DNA of 64,000 nucleotides from assembly GCA_023055355.1 (NCBI GenBank), contig JALJCS010000002.1, positions 77,147,001-77,211,000 of the forward strand. The letters are read 5' to 3'. Source of the DNA: Agelaius tricolor (Eukaryota; Chordata; Aves; Passeriformes; Icteridae). The position numbers and the translations under genes are program-made. A model generated the notes under the pieces. It saw only the letters and a list, made by a program, of their open reading frames with translations. It searched no databases and was not told the origin of the DNA. Positions 40,601-51,923 of the stretch are shown piece after piece; position 1 is the stretch's first letter, and every line of letters starts with the position of its first letter.

Positions 40601-43076
40601 TACTACATAAGTATGTTTGAGGTAGCAGTGACTGCTATGCCCTTTGGTGCTGTTTGTGTCAGGTATTGCACTCACTGCTCAGTGACTAGTATCTAGAAAA
40701 TTGTAAGGAACAGCTCTCCAGGTTTAACACATCTAGCAGATTAGATTAAATCCCTTTCTACAGTTATGTGAAGTCATTTGCTCTGTCAGGAGAAGCAGTA
40801 AAACTACTCAGTGTCTTAGAATTGTCCTTCTCTGCTGGTAGCTTCCATCTTTCAGCTCTAACTGACTATTATCCTGGTTCCTACCTCAGCAAAAATGGCA
40901 GAAAATTTTAAACTTTTAAACTTTTTTAAAAGTTTAAACAGATTTTCCCAGTGAAAAATGGGCTCTATTTGAAAAAAAAATTGTATTGGATCTCTAGCAG
41001 CTGGCAATTCCTTTGCTGCTTTAAGAGTTTTAATTTGGTCTTTTGCTGCAAATTACTGCTATATCAATTACTGCTAACTAAAGTTTGTATTTTGACTTAC
41101 CACTACCCCTGAGTATACATACATGTATTCTGCATATATATATATATATGAATATAGATTTAGAGGTGTCACACCTGTATATGGTCTCTATATATGTGTT
41201 AGACTATTGATAGAGATAATACATTAAATTTCCATACTTGAAATATTTATCCATGGCCAAGATATGCAGTACTTTGTGAAAGGCATGTTGTTATATGGAA
41301 TCGAAAGATAGGGTAACTGTGGTTCAAAATACTTAAATTTTGCATTTGATAATGTTTTTAATTTAAACTCTAGATTGCTTTAAGGAACTTTATATGTGCT
41401 AAAATTTTAAAACTTCATCATATTTAAAGAATTACAGTCATCTTTTAGGTTTTATTCCAACCAGAATAGAAGGCATTTTCTGCAAAAGTCTAGCTACTCT
41501 TTTGATACAGATCAGTACTTTTTGTAATTTTTTTTTCAAATTGTATTAGAGCTTTCTATAAATCTATTAGCATATTTTCAGGTAATAAAAAATGCAAGGG
41601 ATTAAGGACAGGAAAATACTTTTTAATTGGCTAGGAAGGCTATTAAAATTACAAAAATACCTAAGGTAGAAGAATGATGAAATATGTTTTTCTGAAAAGT
41701 GGAAGTAGGTGATTAAGACTTCTTAGTTTCAGCTGCAAAATAGACTATCAAATATTTCTTTTCTTTTAATTTTAGAATTGAAAGAAAATAACTGTTGATT
41801 AAATAGTTGGTTAATAATGTTATCTCCAGATAGGCAGTTACCAGCCTTTTCGGGAAGCATCGTTAACTAAAAAGAGCGCCCAATCTGTCTTAGTAGCCTT
41901 GAATACTGCAGGGAATATATGAAATGTATAAAGCAAAGATAAGAAAAAGTCCAGCTATTTCCATTCAGTTCATAAACAGTAGGTGAAAGTTCACCCATCC
42001 TGAAGGTTTATGTCTTGCCAGATCAATGGCATTTTTCAGCTGGGATAATAAAATAATACAGATTTTTGACAAGAGTCAAGCTTTTTCTTCATTTAAGCAT
42101 GTTTAAAAATAACATTGGATTGTGCCTGAATGAACAAATATCAGGTCTTTACAGAAAACTTAAATCTAGTTACACCTTTTATCTCATGTGAAAGATTCTG
42201 TTATTTCATCCAGTCTCCTGAAGTACAGAAATAGGCTATGTGAGATTGAAGAGGGTCAGTTCTCATTTCTGCATAGCATAGCAGAGCAGAGAAGAGCATT
42301 GCAATTTGTTTCAGGAGACTTACCATCTCAAAGAGGTTGTGATGCTTAAAGTCTTCTCCCTGAGGATTCCAATTCTAGTTGATTTTCCAGTAAATGAACA
42401 AACTGACCAAACCTTGACTTTTCATAGACCATATTCTCTGGAATTATTTTATTATTTTTGTAGTAATGAAAGAAAATAAAATCCCAATTTACTGAATGAA
42501 AGAACAATGAAAGTACAAACAAACAATAAAACCAAAACAAAATCCCCAAACTCAACATTAGATTTCTAGAGACAGTAAAGAAATAATTAAAAAAAATATT
42601 TAAAAGACTTCTAACTGAAGTCTATTCCCTATATCTTTTAATTTTTTTAATTACAAAAGAATTGTTACAAGTAATTTCCATAGTGGTATATTGATGACAT
42701 GATTTCATATGACCATGAATAATTGCTACTTTCTTCCTCAGGCTTCACATATTTCTACAAAGGAAAAGAGTACTGGAAATTCAATAACCAGATGCTCAGG
42801 GTGGAACCTGGCTATCCCAGATCCATCCTCAAGGATTTTATGGGTTGTGATGGACCAACAGACCGAGATAAAGACCGACACAGCCCTCAAGATGATGTTG
42901 ACATTGTCATCAAACTGGACAACACAGCCAGCACTGTGAAAGCCATAGCCATCGTCATTCCCTGCATCCTGGCCTTGTGCCTCCTTGTCTTGGTTTACAC
43001 TGTGTTCCAGTTCAAAAGGAAAGGAACACCCCGGCACATACTGTACTGCAAACGCTCTATGCAAGAGTGGGTGTGA
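2895..43076 (+). CDS. MMP16: MMP16 (MT3-MMP) coding region, 3' half, five exons joined
   Basis: The spliced coding sequence is join(2895-3112, 25697-25835, 33993-34143, 38073-38188, 42742-43076). It gives about 319 residues, beginning inside the hinge near residue 289 if the protein matches the roughly 607 residues of mammalian MMP16. MT3-MMP is a type I membrane-anchored matrix metalloproteinase that cleaves pericellular matrix and other cell-surface substrates and can activate proMMP2. The window shows the proline-rich hinge, four hemopexin blades bounded by cysteines in NICDGNF and MGCDGP, a stem, a hydrophobic helix and a 22-residue tail ending in EWV. The tail and the hinge wording separate it from MMP14, MMP15 and MMP24. 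All junctions use AG acceptors and GT donors and keep the frame. The catalytic domain is outside the window. Identity rests on recalled family sequence, not on an alignment. Confidence 0.97.
9920..9965 (+). repeat. Short CR1 3'-end remnant
   Basis: About 45 bases match the last part of a CR1 3' UTR: GAGATCCTTTCCAACATTAG followed by CCATTCTGTGATTCTGT. The remnant is too short to classify to subfamily and could be the tip of a longer, eroded copy. Confidence 0.55.
12709..12761 (+). repeat. 24-base direct repeat, two copies
   Basis: Two identical 24-base units lie at 12709-12732 and 12738-12761 (period 29). Each contains AGTGGTTTATGACATTACAT. Identity is complete, so the duplication is recent or conserved. 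No function is apparent. Confidence 0.9.
13470..13955 (+). repeat. CR1 LINE fragment from the 3' part of ORF2 (reverse transcriptase C-terminal region)
   Basis: The DNA follows the CR1 ORF2 3' region in the sense direction: a 'CAGTCACTAGTGGGGTTC' block, a block like the AAC-GAC-CTGGATG region around 13550, 'ATGAAGTTCAGCAAG', 'CTGCACCTGGGACC' and 'TTGGGGGTCCTGGTTGATG'. Read in one frame, the last block gives [15 protein letters not shown], close to the usual CR1 motif LGVLVDEKLNMS. Frames are broken by indels, so it is a dead copy. The left edge is uncertain; similarity may begin earlier, near 13370. Confidence 0.85.
14556..14640 (-). repeat. CR1 LINE 3'-end fragment, antisense
   Basis: This is the reverse complement of a CR1 3' terminus. 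It starts with AGAATCATAGAATAAGAATG and continues through 'AAAGATCATCTATTCCAACT' to 'CCCTGCCATGGGC'. The element therefore points to the left. Only about 85 bases are present. Confidence 0.88.
18746..18836 (+). repeat. CR1 LINE 3'-end fragment, sense
   Basis: The fragment contains GGCATGGTGGTATTCCATCA, GTTGGACTTAGATGATTTTA and CTTTTCCAACCTTAATATTC, followed by CTATGATTCTA. This is the standard CR1 3' UTR order with scattered substitutions. Confidence 0.85.
25111..25136 (+). repeat. TA-rich microsatellite
   Basis: A run of TA dinucleotides is interrupted by one AAA. It lies about 560 bases upstream of the next MMP16 exon. Confidence 0.8.
25697..25835 (+). CDS. MMP16: MMP16 exon: hemopexin blades 1-2
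   Basis: The exon is 139 bp, phase 0 at entry and phase 1 at exit (46 codons plus the G of a Gly codon); it probably corresponds to human exon 7. It completes blade 1 ([18 protein letters not shown]) and opens blade 2 with the repeat signature IDAVYEN...GNFVFFKG. Hemopexin blades in this family mediate substrate recognition and oligomer formation. The acceptor is GGTTTCCAG and the donor is GTAAGA. It lies between introns of 22.6 and 8.2 kb. The sequence differs from mammals as I recall it by a conservative Ser-Glu-Gly for Ser-Asp-Gly. Confidence 0.97.
28390..28547 (+). repeat. CR1 LINE 3'-end fragment, sense
   Basis: It begins with CACTGGAATGGGCTGCCCAG and GGAGGTGGTGTAGTCATTGT, passes through 'CTGGAGGTGTTTAATAAAAG' and 'TTGAACTTGATGATCTCCAA', and stops at a diverged CCTAGCTGATTCTGTG. 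The typical ATTCTATGA short repeats are missing or were lost. It directly abuts an antisense CR1 fragment on the right. Confidence 0.9.
28548..29140 (-). repeat. CR1 LINE fragment, antisense: 5' region and ORF2 endonuclease start
   Basis: On the minus strand the segment near 28735-28570 reads as a decayed CR1 ORF2 N-terminus. A GIHxETxW-like apurinic endonuclease motif is recognisable (ITET, stop, WDG), followed by EGYWLF, GGVAV and then ACMELC. Upstream on that strand, 29140-28760 follows the CR1 region that precedes the endonuclease, including a block ending in 'AAATGCCTTTATGGAAACGC'. In-frame stops and shifts show it is dead. A frame of about 112 aa on the plus strand here is only the antisense of this repeat. 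Confidence 0.72.
30937..31090 (+). repeat. 77-bp tandem duplication, 76/77 identical
   Basis: Unit 1 is 30937-31013 and unit 2 is 31014-31090. Both begin GAATTTGTTTCTTAGTAAGA and end CACTTTCCTTTTA. The only difference I find is GTGTGAAG versus ATGTGAAG. The high identity in neutral intron sequence points to a recent event or a length polymorphism. Confidence 0.95.
33993..34143 (+). CDS. MMP16: MMP16 exon: hemopexin blades 2-3
   Basis: The exon is 151 bp, entering in phase 1 and leaving in phase 2 (49 full codons; the last two bases AG start an Arg codon completed by the next exon). It probably corresponds to human exon 8. It finishes blade 2 ([18 protein letters not shown]) and starts blade 3 with [10 protein letters not shown]...TYFFKGD. 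The W/F-rich strands and PGYP turns are the hemopexin hallmark. If the donor is not used, translation continues only three residues (Arg-Leu-Val) to a TAG at 34151-34153, which would give a protein lacking the last blades and the membrane anchor. Confidence 0.97.
34144..38072 (+). other. MMP16 intron (3.9 kb)
   Basis: The donor GTTGGT at 34144 is non-optimal at positions +3 and +4, and the acceptor ATATTTCAG ends at 38072. It contains an (AAT)n microsatellite at 34626-34662 and an AATAAA at 34598-34603, about 450 bases after the read-through stop. No transposon is recognised. A short CAGCAATTTGAT repeat occurs twice near 37429-37455. Confidence 0.9.
34626..34662 (+). repeat. (AAT)n microsatellite, about 12 units
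   Basis: An uninterrupted AAT/ATA trinucleotide array lies in the intron. It is probably length-variable between individuals. Confidence 0.95.
38073..38188 (+). CDS. MMP16: MMP16 exon: hemopexin blades 3-4
   Basis: The exon is 116 bp, phase 2 at entry and phase 1 at exit (38 full codons); it probably corresponds to human exon 9. It gives [18 protein letters not shown], which ends blade 3, then the inter-blade loop [11 protein letters not shown] and the start of blade 4 with GAFVHKENG. The acceptor is TTTCAG and the donor is GTATGC. Substitutions such as Arg-Ser for Lys-Thr after EEM are mild relative to mammals as I remember them. Confidence 0.97.
38364..38403 (+). repeat. Perfect 2 x 20-base tandem repeat
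   Basis: The unit TGCTCTTTTAAGTGTTTAAC occurs twice without spacing. Complete identity suggests a recent slippage or duplication event. Confidence 0.95.
39385..39510 (+). repeat. Complex AT-rich simple repeat
   Basis: Irregular ATATAC, CTATCT and TATATA units follow one another for about 125 bases, as in a decayed (TATC)n/(TA)n microsatellite. Confidence 0.75.
40915..40938 (+). repeat. AT-rich palindrome (11-bp arms, 2-base loop)
   Basis: Arms TTTAAACTTTT and AAAAGTTTAAA flank a TT loop. Such AT-rich cruciform-prone sites are common in introns, and no function is implied. Confidence 0.85.
42742..43076 (+). CDS. MMP16: MMP16 last coding exon: blade 4, stem, transmembrane helix and cytoplasmic tail
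   Basis: The coding part is 335 bp and gives 110 residues plus the TGA stop (43074-43076); it probably corresponds to human exon 10. Residues 1-33 of the exon finish blade 4 ([16 protein letters not shown]). Cys at exon residue 35 (MGCDGP) closes the hemopexin ring. Residues 36-66 form an acidic stem ([11 protein letters not shown]). Residues about 67-88 (42942-43007) are a single hydrophobic helix, [20 protein letters not shown] and onward. The tail starts with [15 protein letters not shown] and ends MQEWV; it holds the juxtamembrane basic stop-transfer residues and the Cys equivalent to the tail Cys of MT1-MMP. An open frame of about 133 aa on the opposite strand is just its antisense shadow. 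Confidence 0.98.
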
Positions 43077-44455
43077 TGTAGGGTTTTGGTTTTTTTCTCT
43101 TTCCCTCCCAGGAGTTTGTGGTAACTTGAGATTCAACACAAGAGCTGTTATGCAGTTTCCTAGCTAGGAGCGGGCATCTGTCAGTCTGAAACAAAGCTGA
43201 TCTTTAAAACCCAGGGGGTTGCCTGTCCTGCGCATGAGTGGCAATTCGCTCAGCTGGGAAGCTTCCATGATACACAGTATCTGCTGTTTCTTCAGTCCTT
43301 TGTCTTTCTTTGTCATTCAATTCTAGGCCTTCCCTCTGCACGCTCAATGCCCTATAAACTATCAGGATTAACTAACAAAGAGGAATAAAAATATCTTCAA
43401 TGTTTCTACATTTTTTCCTTAAGGCCTGTTCCCCTTCAAAGAATTTTTTGCTGAAAGTAAATTTTTTTAGAGAAACACAACAACCAATAATGGAACTTTC
43501 AGGAAAGTGAGAAGACCTAAAACAGCTTTGTCTCCAAAGAGGATTGCTTTCTGTCTGCTATGGATAAAGTCCGATACTCCTACTTCCAGTTTTGTCAGGT
43601 GGGAGACTTGGATGACACGCAGGACTTCAGACTGTTCGGACAGCCATTTTCCAACAAACAAGGGGCCAAAATATCTGCAATATAGTAACAGCCTTAATAC
43701 ATTCATTTTGTGTTTTTTACAGCTGCTCTGGGCTATGTCCTCAATGTTTTAAACTCATATTCAATACTATATTCAAGCAGAACCTTTTTATTGGTTGATT
43801 TGATTTCTGGTTAGTTTTCCTACATTATCTTTCCCAAGCTGTACCAAGCAAACTACCCCAGGCCTTTTATAAGTCTGTCAGGAGCACTCATTCCAAAGAA
43901 TGGTAAAAAGCAGTGTGTCTCTGAAGTGGATTTCAATGAACTAAAACAACAGACAGACTATTGAGAGACTTGACACTGGTATTATGTTGGTGGTGTAACC
44001 CTTTGAGAACTATTACGTCCAGTTTTCAGAGTCTGTTAAACTTGGTCATCATTAAATTAGAGAATTGTGTTTGGGTAATACAGGTTTCAAAAGAAAATCA
44101 GTTTTTTGAAACAGATTTCTTGTGACTGCATTTTTAATTATTTGCAATATTGATAGAAAAGCGTTTGTAACATGAATAGAAAACAAAATATATTTACCAG
44201 CTACTTTCTTGTTAAAGGAACCAAACGTATTTTAATAATTTGTATCACTTACCAAGAATTTTTCTGAGCTGTCAACAATTTTATAGCTTAGCCTCTTATC
44301 TTAAGTATCTTGGATTTCTCTCTTGAGACTGTGTGGCATGACAATTCGATTTGCCTCTGCAGAGGTAGAGTTACACTTTCAAAAGAAAGCTAAGAAGATG
44401 ACTCTGACAGTGCATGAGTATCCTCTGGTGTGTTACCCCTTTGCATGTTCATCAT

Positions 44456-44463
44456 AGTTCTCA
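44456..44463 (+). promoter_or_regulatory. Candidate miR-146 target site (8-mer seed match)
   Basis: AGTTCTCA is the full 8-mer complement of the miR-146a/b seed and lies about 1.4 kb after the MMP16 stop. MMP16 has been reported as a miR-146 target in mammalian tumour cells (established knowledge, recalled). Whether this is the same site needs an alignment. Confidence 0.5.
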
Positions 44464-47400
44464 AAGGGTTAAAATTTCTGGCCTTCAGTCAAACATGGTA
44501 TCAACTGACAGAGCCAAGGGACCACCAAAACATTTTGTCATTCTGTGTAATTTGTGCTAACAGCAGTATTGTCATTTTCATGTGACCTGCAGAGCAGGTT
44601 TGTATCAATAATTTTTTCCTAGAGAAAAGTCAGCAACTGACAGACCTCTTTATTGATTTTAGGAGCTGCTTCTTGCAGTTATAGGCTTTACAGTCACTGG
44701 GCTGTGAACTTATTAAAGATGGTCAGAATGATGCACCCCAAAAGTCAGACACTTGGTTTTTTATGAAAGCCAGGTATCAAGGGGAGTAGCTTTTGCAACA
44801 ATGAACAGCTTGCCTTGAACTTGATTATTGACCTGTTGACTGTCATTACCAAGTAAAACATTGTCTTCTGTGAACAGCTTCACTGTCTGGATTTCCTTAA
44901 AGTGTACTGTCCTATGTCTTTGACCTTTAACTTGCAAACTGGCACAAACTGAAGGGAATCTGGTGTTGCAAATGAACTTAGATGAGTTTTATTTCTTGAA
45001 AGGCCTGATAGACGTGATCCAAAATTTGAGAAAAAAAACTGAAGTGTTTTAGTAGGAGAGAAGTGACATAGACTAAAATATTTATGATAGGTCTGTAGAA
45101 AGGTATTTTGCTATGTATACATGCACACTCTAAAAATGAATTACAGCAGAAGTTAATTTTTATTTAACTTGAATACAATTTTCAGTATAAAATTATTATT
45201 TCTACAAATATCTAGTTATTAATGAAAAGGTTATAGGAAAGTATTAAAATACTTGAAATGGCCAGTATGGGCTTTTACATTAAATGAGACTTTTATACTA
45301 TGTTCAACCAATTTCTTACTGGTTTCTTAATCCACATAACTGGATCACTTTTTAGAGAGTGTAGGTATATATGCATATATATTATGATTATTATTGTTTT
45401 GGTAATGGATAGCTTGACTGCCTTGAATTTATATTCATATTGAGCATAGCATGAAAAATAGTATGCCTTTTTTTCAATTACATGATTTTATATTGATTTG
45501 AGGACTTATGAACATATGTGGCATGCTATAAAGCATTGCAAACTTATTTCTTAGAGCATAAACAGATATACATATGTATGGTTAACAAAAATGAAGATTA
45601 GAAAAAGATATAGTTTTACAACAAATATGCAATGCAGATGGCATTTTGGAGATGTTTTGTAGAAGTACTGCATACTGTAGGTTAGAAGCGCACCAGTATC
45701 AGCCCATAGCATTATTTAGTAAATCTAAGTCAGCTGTTGCTGAAAATATTGATTTATTGACAATTTAGTTGCACAGGATTTTTGCTGTGGATCAGCTCAT
45801 TTGGTGAATTTGAAATTCTATGCTATTTGTCATATGTATTAAGATGTGTGTTTGTATACTTATAAAAGCACACAAACACACACATACATAGACATGCACA
45901 TTTTAATCCATTGAGAAATTTTTATTGTCTACAAACTACTATAACTTATGTTCTGCTATAGACAGAACAAAATTACTGATGTTGCTGTTACAATTTTTTT
46001 TCCCTTGGATAGTTGGAGGAAAATAATAAGAGAACTACTTATTCTGTATTTGCTTTTCCTCTACTGTAGGAGAATTTTTTTTTTAAGTCAGAACAGCATC
46101 TCATCAGTCTTTTTATTCATTTGAAAATTTCATTTCAGTTTTGAAATATCTTTCATGGCAGCTTTAACTTTTTCTGCAACCATTTCCCTGTCAGTAATGA
46201 AGTGCTGAGCATGTTGACTGTTGTTCTTTGATAAGGTAACAAAAATATTTGTGTTTGGAGAATTTAACTGTAATTATGCAGGAAGGTAAGTGTGATAATT
46301 CTAGTGCTTGGTATATTGTATATGGTAGTTACATGAATACATGATAAGTTGATCATTGAATCTATTTTCTTTTACTTAAAAGTGCATATATGCTATATAC
46401 AGAGAGTGGGAGAAAAAAAATTACATTGGCATGTTTATTCATGCAAAACAAGATTGTGTCAACATTTCTGTTACATACTCATTTTTTCAGTAGGTTGCAA
46501 TGCAGTCATAAAGGTTCGCTTTAAGTAAAAGATGTAGGAGCATTTGTGTTCACTGTAATTTCCAAATACATATTGGCTAGTTTCAAATTTTAGAATTTCA
46601 GAGTGAATTAGTGATGTTGCCTGATCTAATTTTGAACTCAAATTAGTAAAAGTTCTAACACAATTTTTTTTATAGTTATTTCTCTACAAGGGCCTATAAC
46701 TATTAGAATTAAGAAAAATCAAATTGAAAATATTTTCAGGTCTGCAATCTGGGTCCCTGCTCATGTGCCGTGACATTTTTAATAAACATTTCCATATTGC
46801 TATTGTCATGATCTGTATTTTGACAATACAAAACTGAATAGTGTTGTGTTAATCAGCTACAGTCTATCAAGCTGACTACACAAGGTCGTGTATCTTCAGA
46901 GTACTATGGTCTATATGATGCAGAAGGCCAGAGTAGATTATGGTAGTGTTTCCTTTGGCCTTTCAATATCTAAACCTATGAAAAGGTTATTGACTGTAGA
47001 AAAAAATTAATTTTTATCAAAAAAAATTAAAAATATGTAACTGTATATTTACTGGATAGGCTGGGATGGAGAGACTCAAATGGCTCCAAAGGAGCCCTTT
47101 CAAGTCTCCAGAATAAATGTAATACATATTTTATATATTCCTATGAACTTTTGTTCTTTTTCTTCTTTCGAAGTGGGAAAAGGGAGGGGATGATAAAAGA
47201 AAAAGATTTTTTAAGGCTAATTTTGTGAATTAAAATAACATAAGCTAATAAATCCAAACATAAGGGGCAGACTTACACTTTTTCTTAGAAGCACACTTCA
47301 CATCCCCAGTAGCTTGATCAAGACTCCTGTGCCATTAGCGCTGTGGGTTAAGAACGGAGTGTAAGGCTTAATTTTTGAATTTTCAAATTTTTTGGGGGGG

Positions 47401-50400
47401 TCTTACTTTACAATCTAAATGTCAGTTAAATGTAGCTTTTGGTACCAAATTATATAGTATCTAATTCTAGCTTGTTGGTTAGAAAACAGTGCATAGTCTA
47501 GGAAGTTGGTCTGCCTATTAGCAATGGAAGTACTACATTCCTATTCTTTTTTTTTGGTTTTTTTTTTTTTTGCATTTGAACCATTGTTAAGACAAATCTT
47601 AAAACACACATATAGTAAACTCAATAGTGAACGTTCCAGGTACTGGATTTTTAGGGAAGTAGAAATGCAAGCTACCATACCATTAGCAGCCTACTTTGGA
47701 AAAAACATGAGATGACTGGGTGGAGGAGCAAGGATATGACTGCAGGGGCTTGCTCTGTCCTGGCTCCCATCTCTCCTTACAACATGGCCTAAGTTTCACC
47801 ACCTATTGCAGAGGTGAAGGAAGCCATGCACCACAGCAGTGGGAGATGTGAAGTAGCCATAACAGAACAGTAGCTCCTGGTTTGCCTTTTGTTGTTATCA
47901 AGACTGTCTCTGGACACCTCTGTTTCCAGAAGTATAAATAGATGACTGCAATTCTATGAGTTATTACTATCAGCTGAGGAAACAAATGCCACTGGCCACT
48001 TAGGTGTCCAGCTGTGCTGTAAATCAAATAATATTATCTGGAAGCTGAGGAACAGATAACCTGTTATTCAATACAATGATATACTTTTGATATTCCAGCA
48101 GTGTAATGTTAGGCATACTTTCTTAGCTCCCACTACATAGACTGCAGGCAAACAGAGTGGTTCTCATGAGATAAGACCATTTAAACATATGTCAGTTACA
48201 AAATCGGGTATAAATGAACCATGTGCTCATAAAATTAATCTCTGATACATGCATGTGATTAAATGAATTGTCTGCCACTAGTCTCATGAAAAATATGTAA
48301 TGTGTGAGTCAAACCTGTCTAACCCATTCTTGTGGCTTGCCATCTGAGATGTCAGAGGCTGATGGAGAAAGACATTGTCATCAGTGCCATCAATGCTGAA
48401 AATATCTGGTAAACATCAAAAGCATGCCATCACTTGTTGCAAACTGGCCCCATTTGAGGCTTGATCTAAGGTAGCCTCTAATGTTAGGCAGCATAGATTT
48501 TTTTATGATATGGAATTATTCTATATATGTATGTATATAAGCAGGAATGCCCAATAATAATCAGAAGATGAAATTTTGAAGGATCATCAGTGTGTGAGCA
48601 CAGCAAGCATCTGTTCCTAAAATCAAAATGTATTTTAAGGAAGGATGTAGACATCGTTAAAGACATGAATTATAAACAGGCCTTCTTTCCCAGTATACAT
48701 AAGTTTTAGGATATCATCTAAAAATTATGGTCAGTTAATTAACATTTGGAATTGCAGCTGCCCATTTTGTCTTTGAAAGAGGACATTCTGTGAGTGGTGT
48801 CCACAAAATATGTTGGCTTTGTGGAGATGGCTTTAAGTATTGCTCTGGTCTACCAACAGTTAGATGAAATAAATTTTATTTGCAGAGAAGACATAAATGA
48901 AGAAAGGCTGATGTAAACTAACACGTTAAGACGGTTTTCTGTACTTGGATGTGTATGCAGCATAGTGCTATTTGCTGTCACAGTAATACTTCATAAACAA
49001 TAATCATTACACAGGTCAGCCACTTATGATGGCATGAAGTTTTCCAGTGACACAGCTTAGTTTCTTCTGCTTCTGTAGAGCACCATTGTTCACAGATCAT
49101 TGTTATTATACCCACTACATAAACCAAGGTTTTCTGTTTAGTTAATAGTAATTTCTACCATATGAAATTAAATTATGTCCTTTTTATAACTACAACCTTA
49201 ATCTTCTTGGAGTGGCATATCCTAATTCATAGCCTTTCATGACTTTTTTTTTCCTTTCATTCTTGCAGTAAAATATATACTGAATATTGTCTCCATCCTC
49301 ATGAATAATCCTGTTCATTCTGTGTCATGCAAGTGTCTTGGATAACCCATTTACTAATCTATCATTCCAGGAAGTGGCTTTCTGGGAACTGGGATTAGCA
49401 ATAGAATGCTGGCATAAAATAGCTTCCTAAAGTACCCACTTAGTCCTTAACAATATGACAATGGAGTTTGAAGGGTTTTTAGTGAGGTTTTGTGTTACTT
49501 ACATACTGGCAACAGAACAGTGTAACTCTGCCAATCAGTGAATGTCCATATCGGTTCACAACTTGCAGTGTTCTGTGTTGAGTTATAAAATAAGGTTTCT
49601 AATTCATATTTCCATCCTGATGTGTTGGTACTTAATACCCAGTTTACATACACATTTATAGCTTACATGGCTTTGCATAAATTCATCTGCCTTGTTGAAG
49701 CCAAGAGTACTTAATGTCAGCAGATAATCCGTGTTAATAAGGTATAAAATTTTGGTTCCCATACTATCATTTTGAAACCTTAAAGAAGAGAAAATAGGTA
49801 TTACCACAGTATCACTTTTTCCATAACTTTCCAAAATGATGGTTTCTAATACTCTTTGTCAGTGTTTAAAATTAGATGAGATTAAATATGTCTCAAAAGT
49901 ACTGTTTTACAACTGATATGTTGCAGGTAAATGCACAGCCTCGTATTTGAACATACAATGATTCTAAAGAGAGAAGGACATACTGTGTATGCTTTCCTTG
50001 GCCATTGCCACAAAATTGCCAGTGCTCACATACTGGTCACCTTCATATCTTATGGGAACATTGTGAAGTCAACTCAAGCAGTTTGTCTGCTTGGATATAA
50101 AAGTAGAATTATGTAGTTTAGGAAATGATACATGTGATGACATGCATTCAGAAGACATCATCAGCAACCTACAGCACTCTTTTAAATGACCATGACAACT
50201 ACAATTCATACCTGCAAGGCATAGCTGCAGCTTATAGGTACATGGTTGTGTTTTACCTCATATAATAAAATGCCATGAATTCTGGCCATGCATCACCAGG
50301 CAGATGAAAACAATCAAAAAGACCTTTCAGAATAGCCATTGTCAATACTCACAGCTTATGGAAATAACTGGATTGTTATACTCAACAAAATTTAGTCTTG

Positions 50401-50496
50401 AATAGGAATCGAGAATTGGAGGAATGTGTGATGATGAAAATACCTTATTCCCAACTCTTACTCCTTGTAATCAAATAGGTAAAGCATTGTCAAGTG

Positions 50497-50560
50497 TATA
50501 TATGTGCATGTGTATGTATATATATGTATATGTATATGTATATATACACACACACATAAC
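50497..50560 (+). repeat. Alternating purine-pyrimidine (TG/TA/CA) repeat in the 3' UTR
   Basis: Mixed TGTATA, TATATG and a terminal ACACACAC run extend for about 60 bases. It is an imperfect dinucleotide microsatellite. Confidence 0.75.
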
Positions 50561-51923
50561 ATCTATCTTTACTGTGTTTCTAAAACATACAGATATCACA
50601 TGTCAAATCACAGTATTGTCTGACTGTGTCCTGTTGAAGTCTTTCCCAGAGGATACTTAAACTAGTCATGAACTTTCTTTCCACAACTTCTAGGACCCAC
50701 AGGAAAACCAACTAGGTCTTTTGGTCAAAGCCTACAGACAGACACAAGTAGCAGAAGAACATTTCCATTTTTGATTACCAAAAAAATAGGAAAAGGAATG
50801 AAAACATTTTCACTTATAGGTGCAAGTATTACACCAATTTATCAAAAGAGATGGAGACAAGGATCAGTAATACCACTAAAATTTCATGTAATCAACAATA
50901 AAAGAGAAGAGATATTACCAAGAACTTAGTGATAGCTTGGAAAGTATAATTGGCCTCTGACAACAAAAATATCTGTTAGGCTTTAGAAAGTCCACTGAAT
51001 TTTGTATTTGGATTCATAACCCACCAGATAGGAGTCAGTCAAAAAGCTTCTCAATATAGTTGCTCTAAACCTGACTGCAAATATATATAGTAATACATAG
51101 TACATTATTTATCTGGTGCAATCAAAATCTTTTGAGATAGATTTAGTCAAACTAATATTAACCTGAATCTCTGTGCAAAAACTGGTCACAGTGAAATATT
51201 CTTCTGTTTGTTCTCAAAAATTAGATCCAAGATGATTTGAAGAACTCCACTGGATAAAATACTGAAGGACAAGGAAGTCTTTAACTTCTACTAGTCTATA
51301 TTACAATCATGTATCTTTATTTCCATTATAGTCCTAAAGTATTTAATATGACAGAAATACTTTTATGGCCATTGGCTGGATCATCTATTTCTATTTCTAT
51401 ATGTAAATTGATAAATACAGTCAAACTTCTGATTCCCCTCCATACCCTTTTCTCACTGCACCTCGACATGTTTCCTTACTAATAAAGGCAATATTTATTT
51501 TTTTATTCTCTTGGTAGGCAAATGGGAAATGATCTGTTCATTATAAAAATTAGCAAAAACAATTTTTTTGTCTATCTCATTTAAGCATGTACAACTTTTT
51601 GCACTTTGTCAATAGGAATTGCAGCTTTTTGTGTCTACAAAGAAGAGGTAGTACCTTCTCAAATCTCCTGTGAATATTTGAGGAGCTTGATGTATATCTT
51701 TCACTGTGTTTTGTTCATTTTCCAGTACAACAACACTGAGTTCTAAGTTACAGCAGATTATTGAAGCCTTTGCCTTCCATTTACCTTGCCATCCTTAAGT
51801 CTGTTATGAAAAAGGCATGGTACAGCCAGGGCTGATCATCATGGATTCTTTATTTGCATCTTGGAACTACTTGACTTGTCAGATGTACAATAGTGTAACA
51901 CCAGAAACCTACCATTTTTTACC

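Larger units (their letters stand above)
38189..42741 (+). other. MMP16 intron (4.6 kb) before the last coding exon
   Basis: The donor GTATGC is at 38189 and the acceptor TTCTTCCTCAG ends at 42741. It contains a perfect 2 x 20-base tandem repeat (38364-38403), a complex AT/ATCT-rich simple repeat (about 39385-39510), a TA run (41134-41149) and a 24-base palindrome (40915-40938). No LINE or LTR fragment is recognised. Confidence 0.9.

Noticed and set aside
42738..43139. 133-aa frame on the minus strand
   Set aside because: It is antisense to the last MMP16 coding exon, whose plus-strand reading is unmistakable.
43384..43389. AATAAA 300 bases after the MMP16 stop as the main transcript end
   Set aside because: It is possible as a short-form signal, but there is no strong GT-rich element right after it, and the transposon-free sequence continues for 10 kb. 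Kept only as an alternative.
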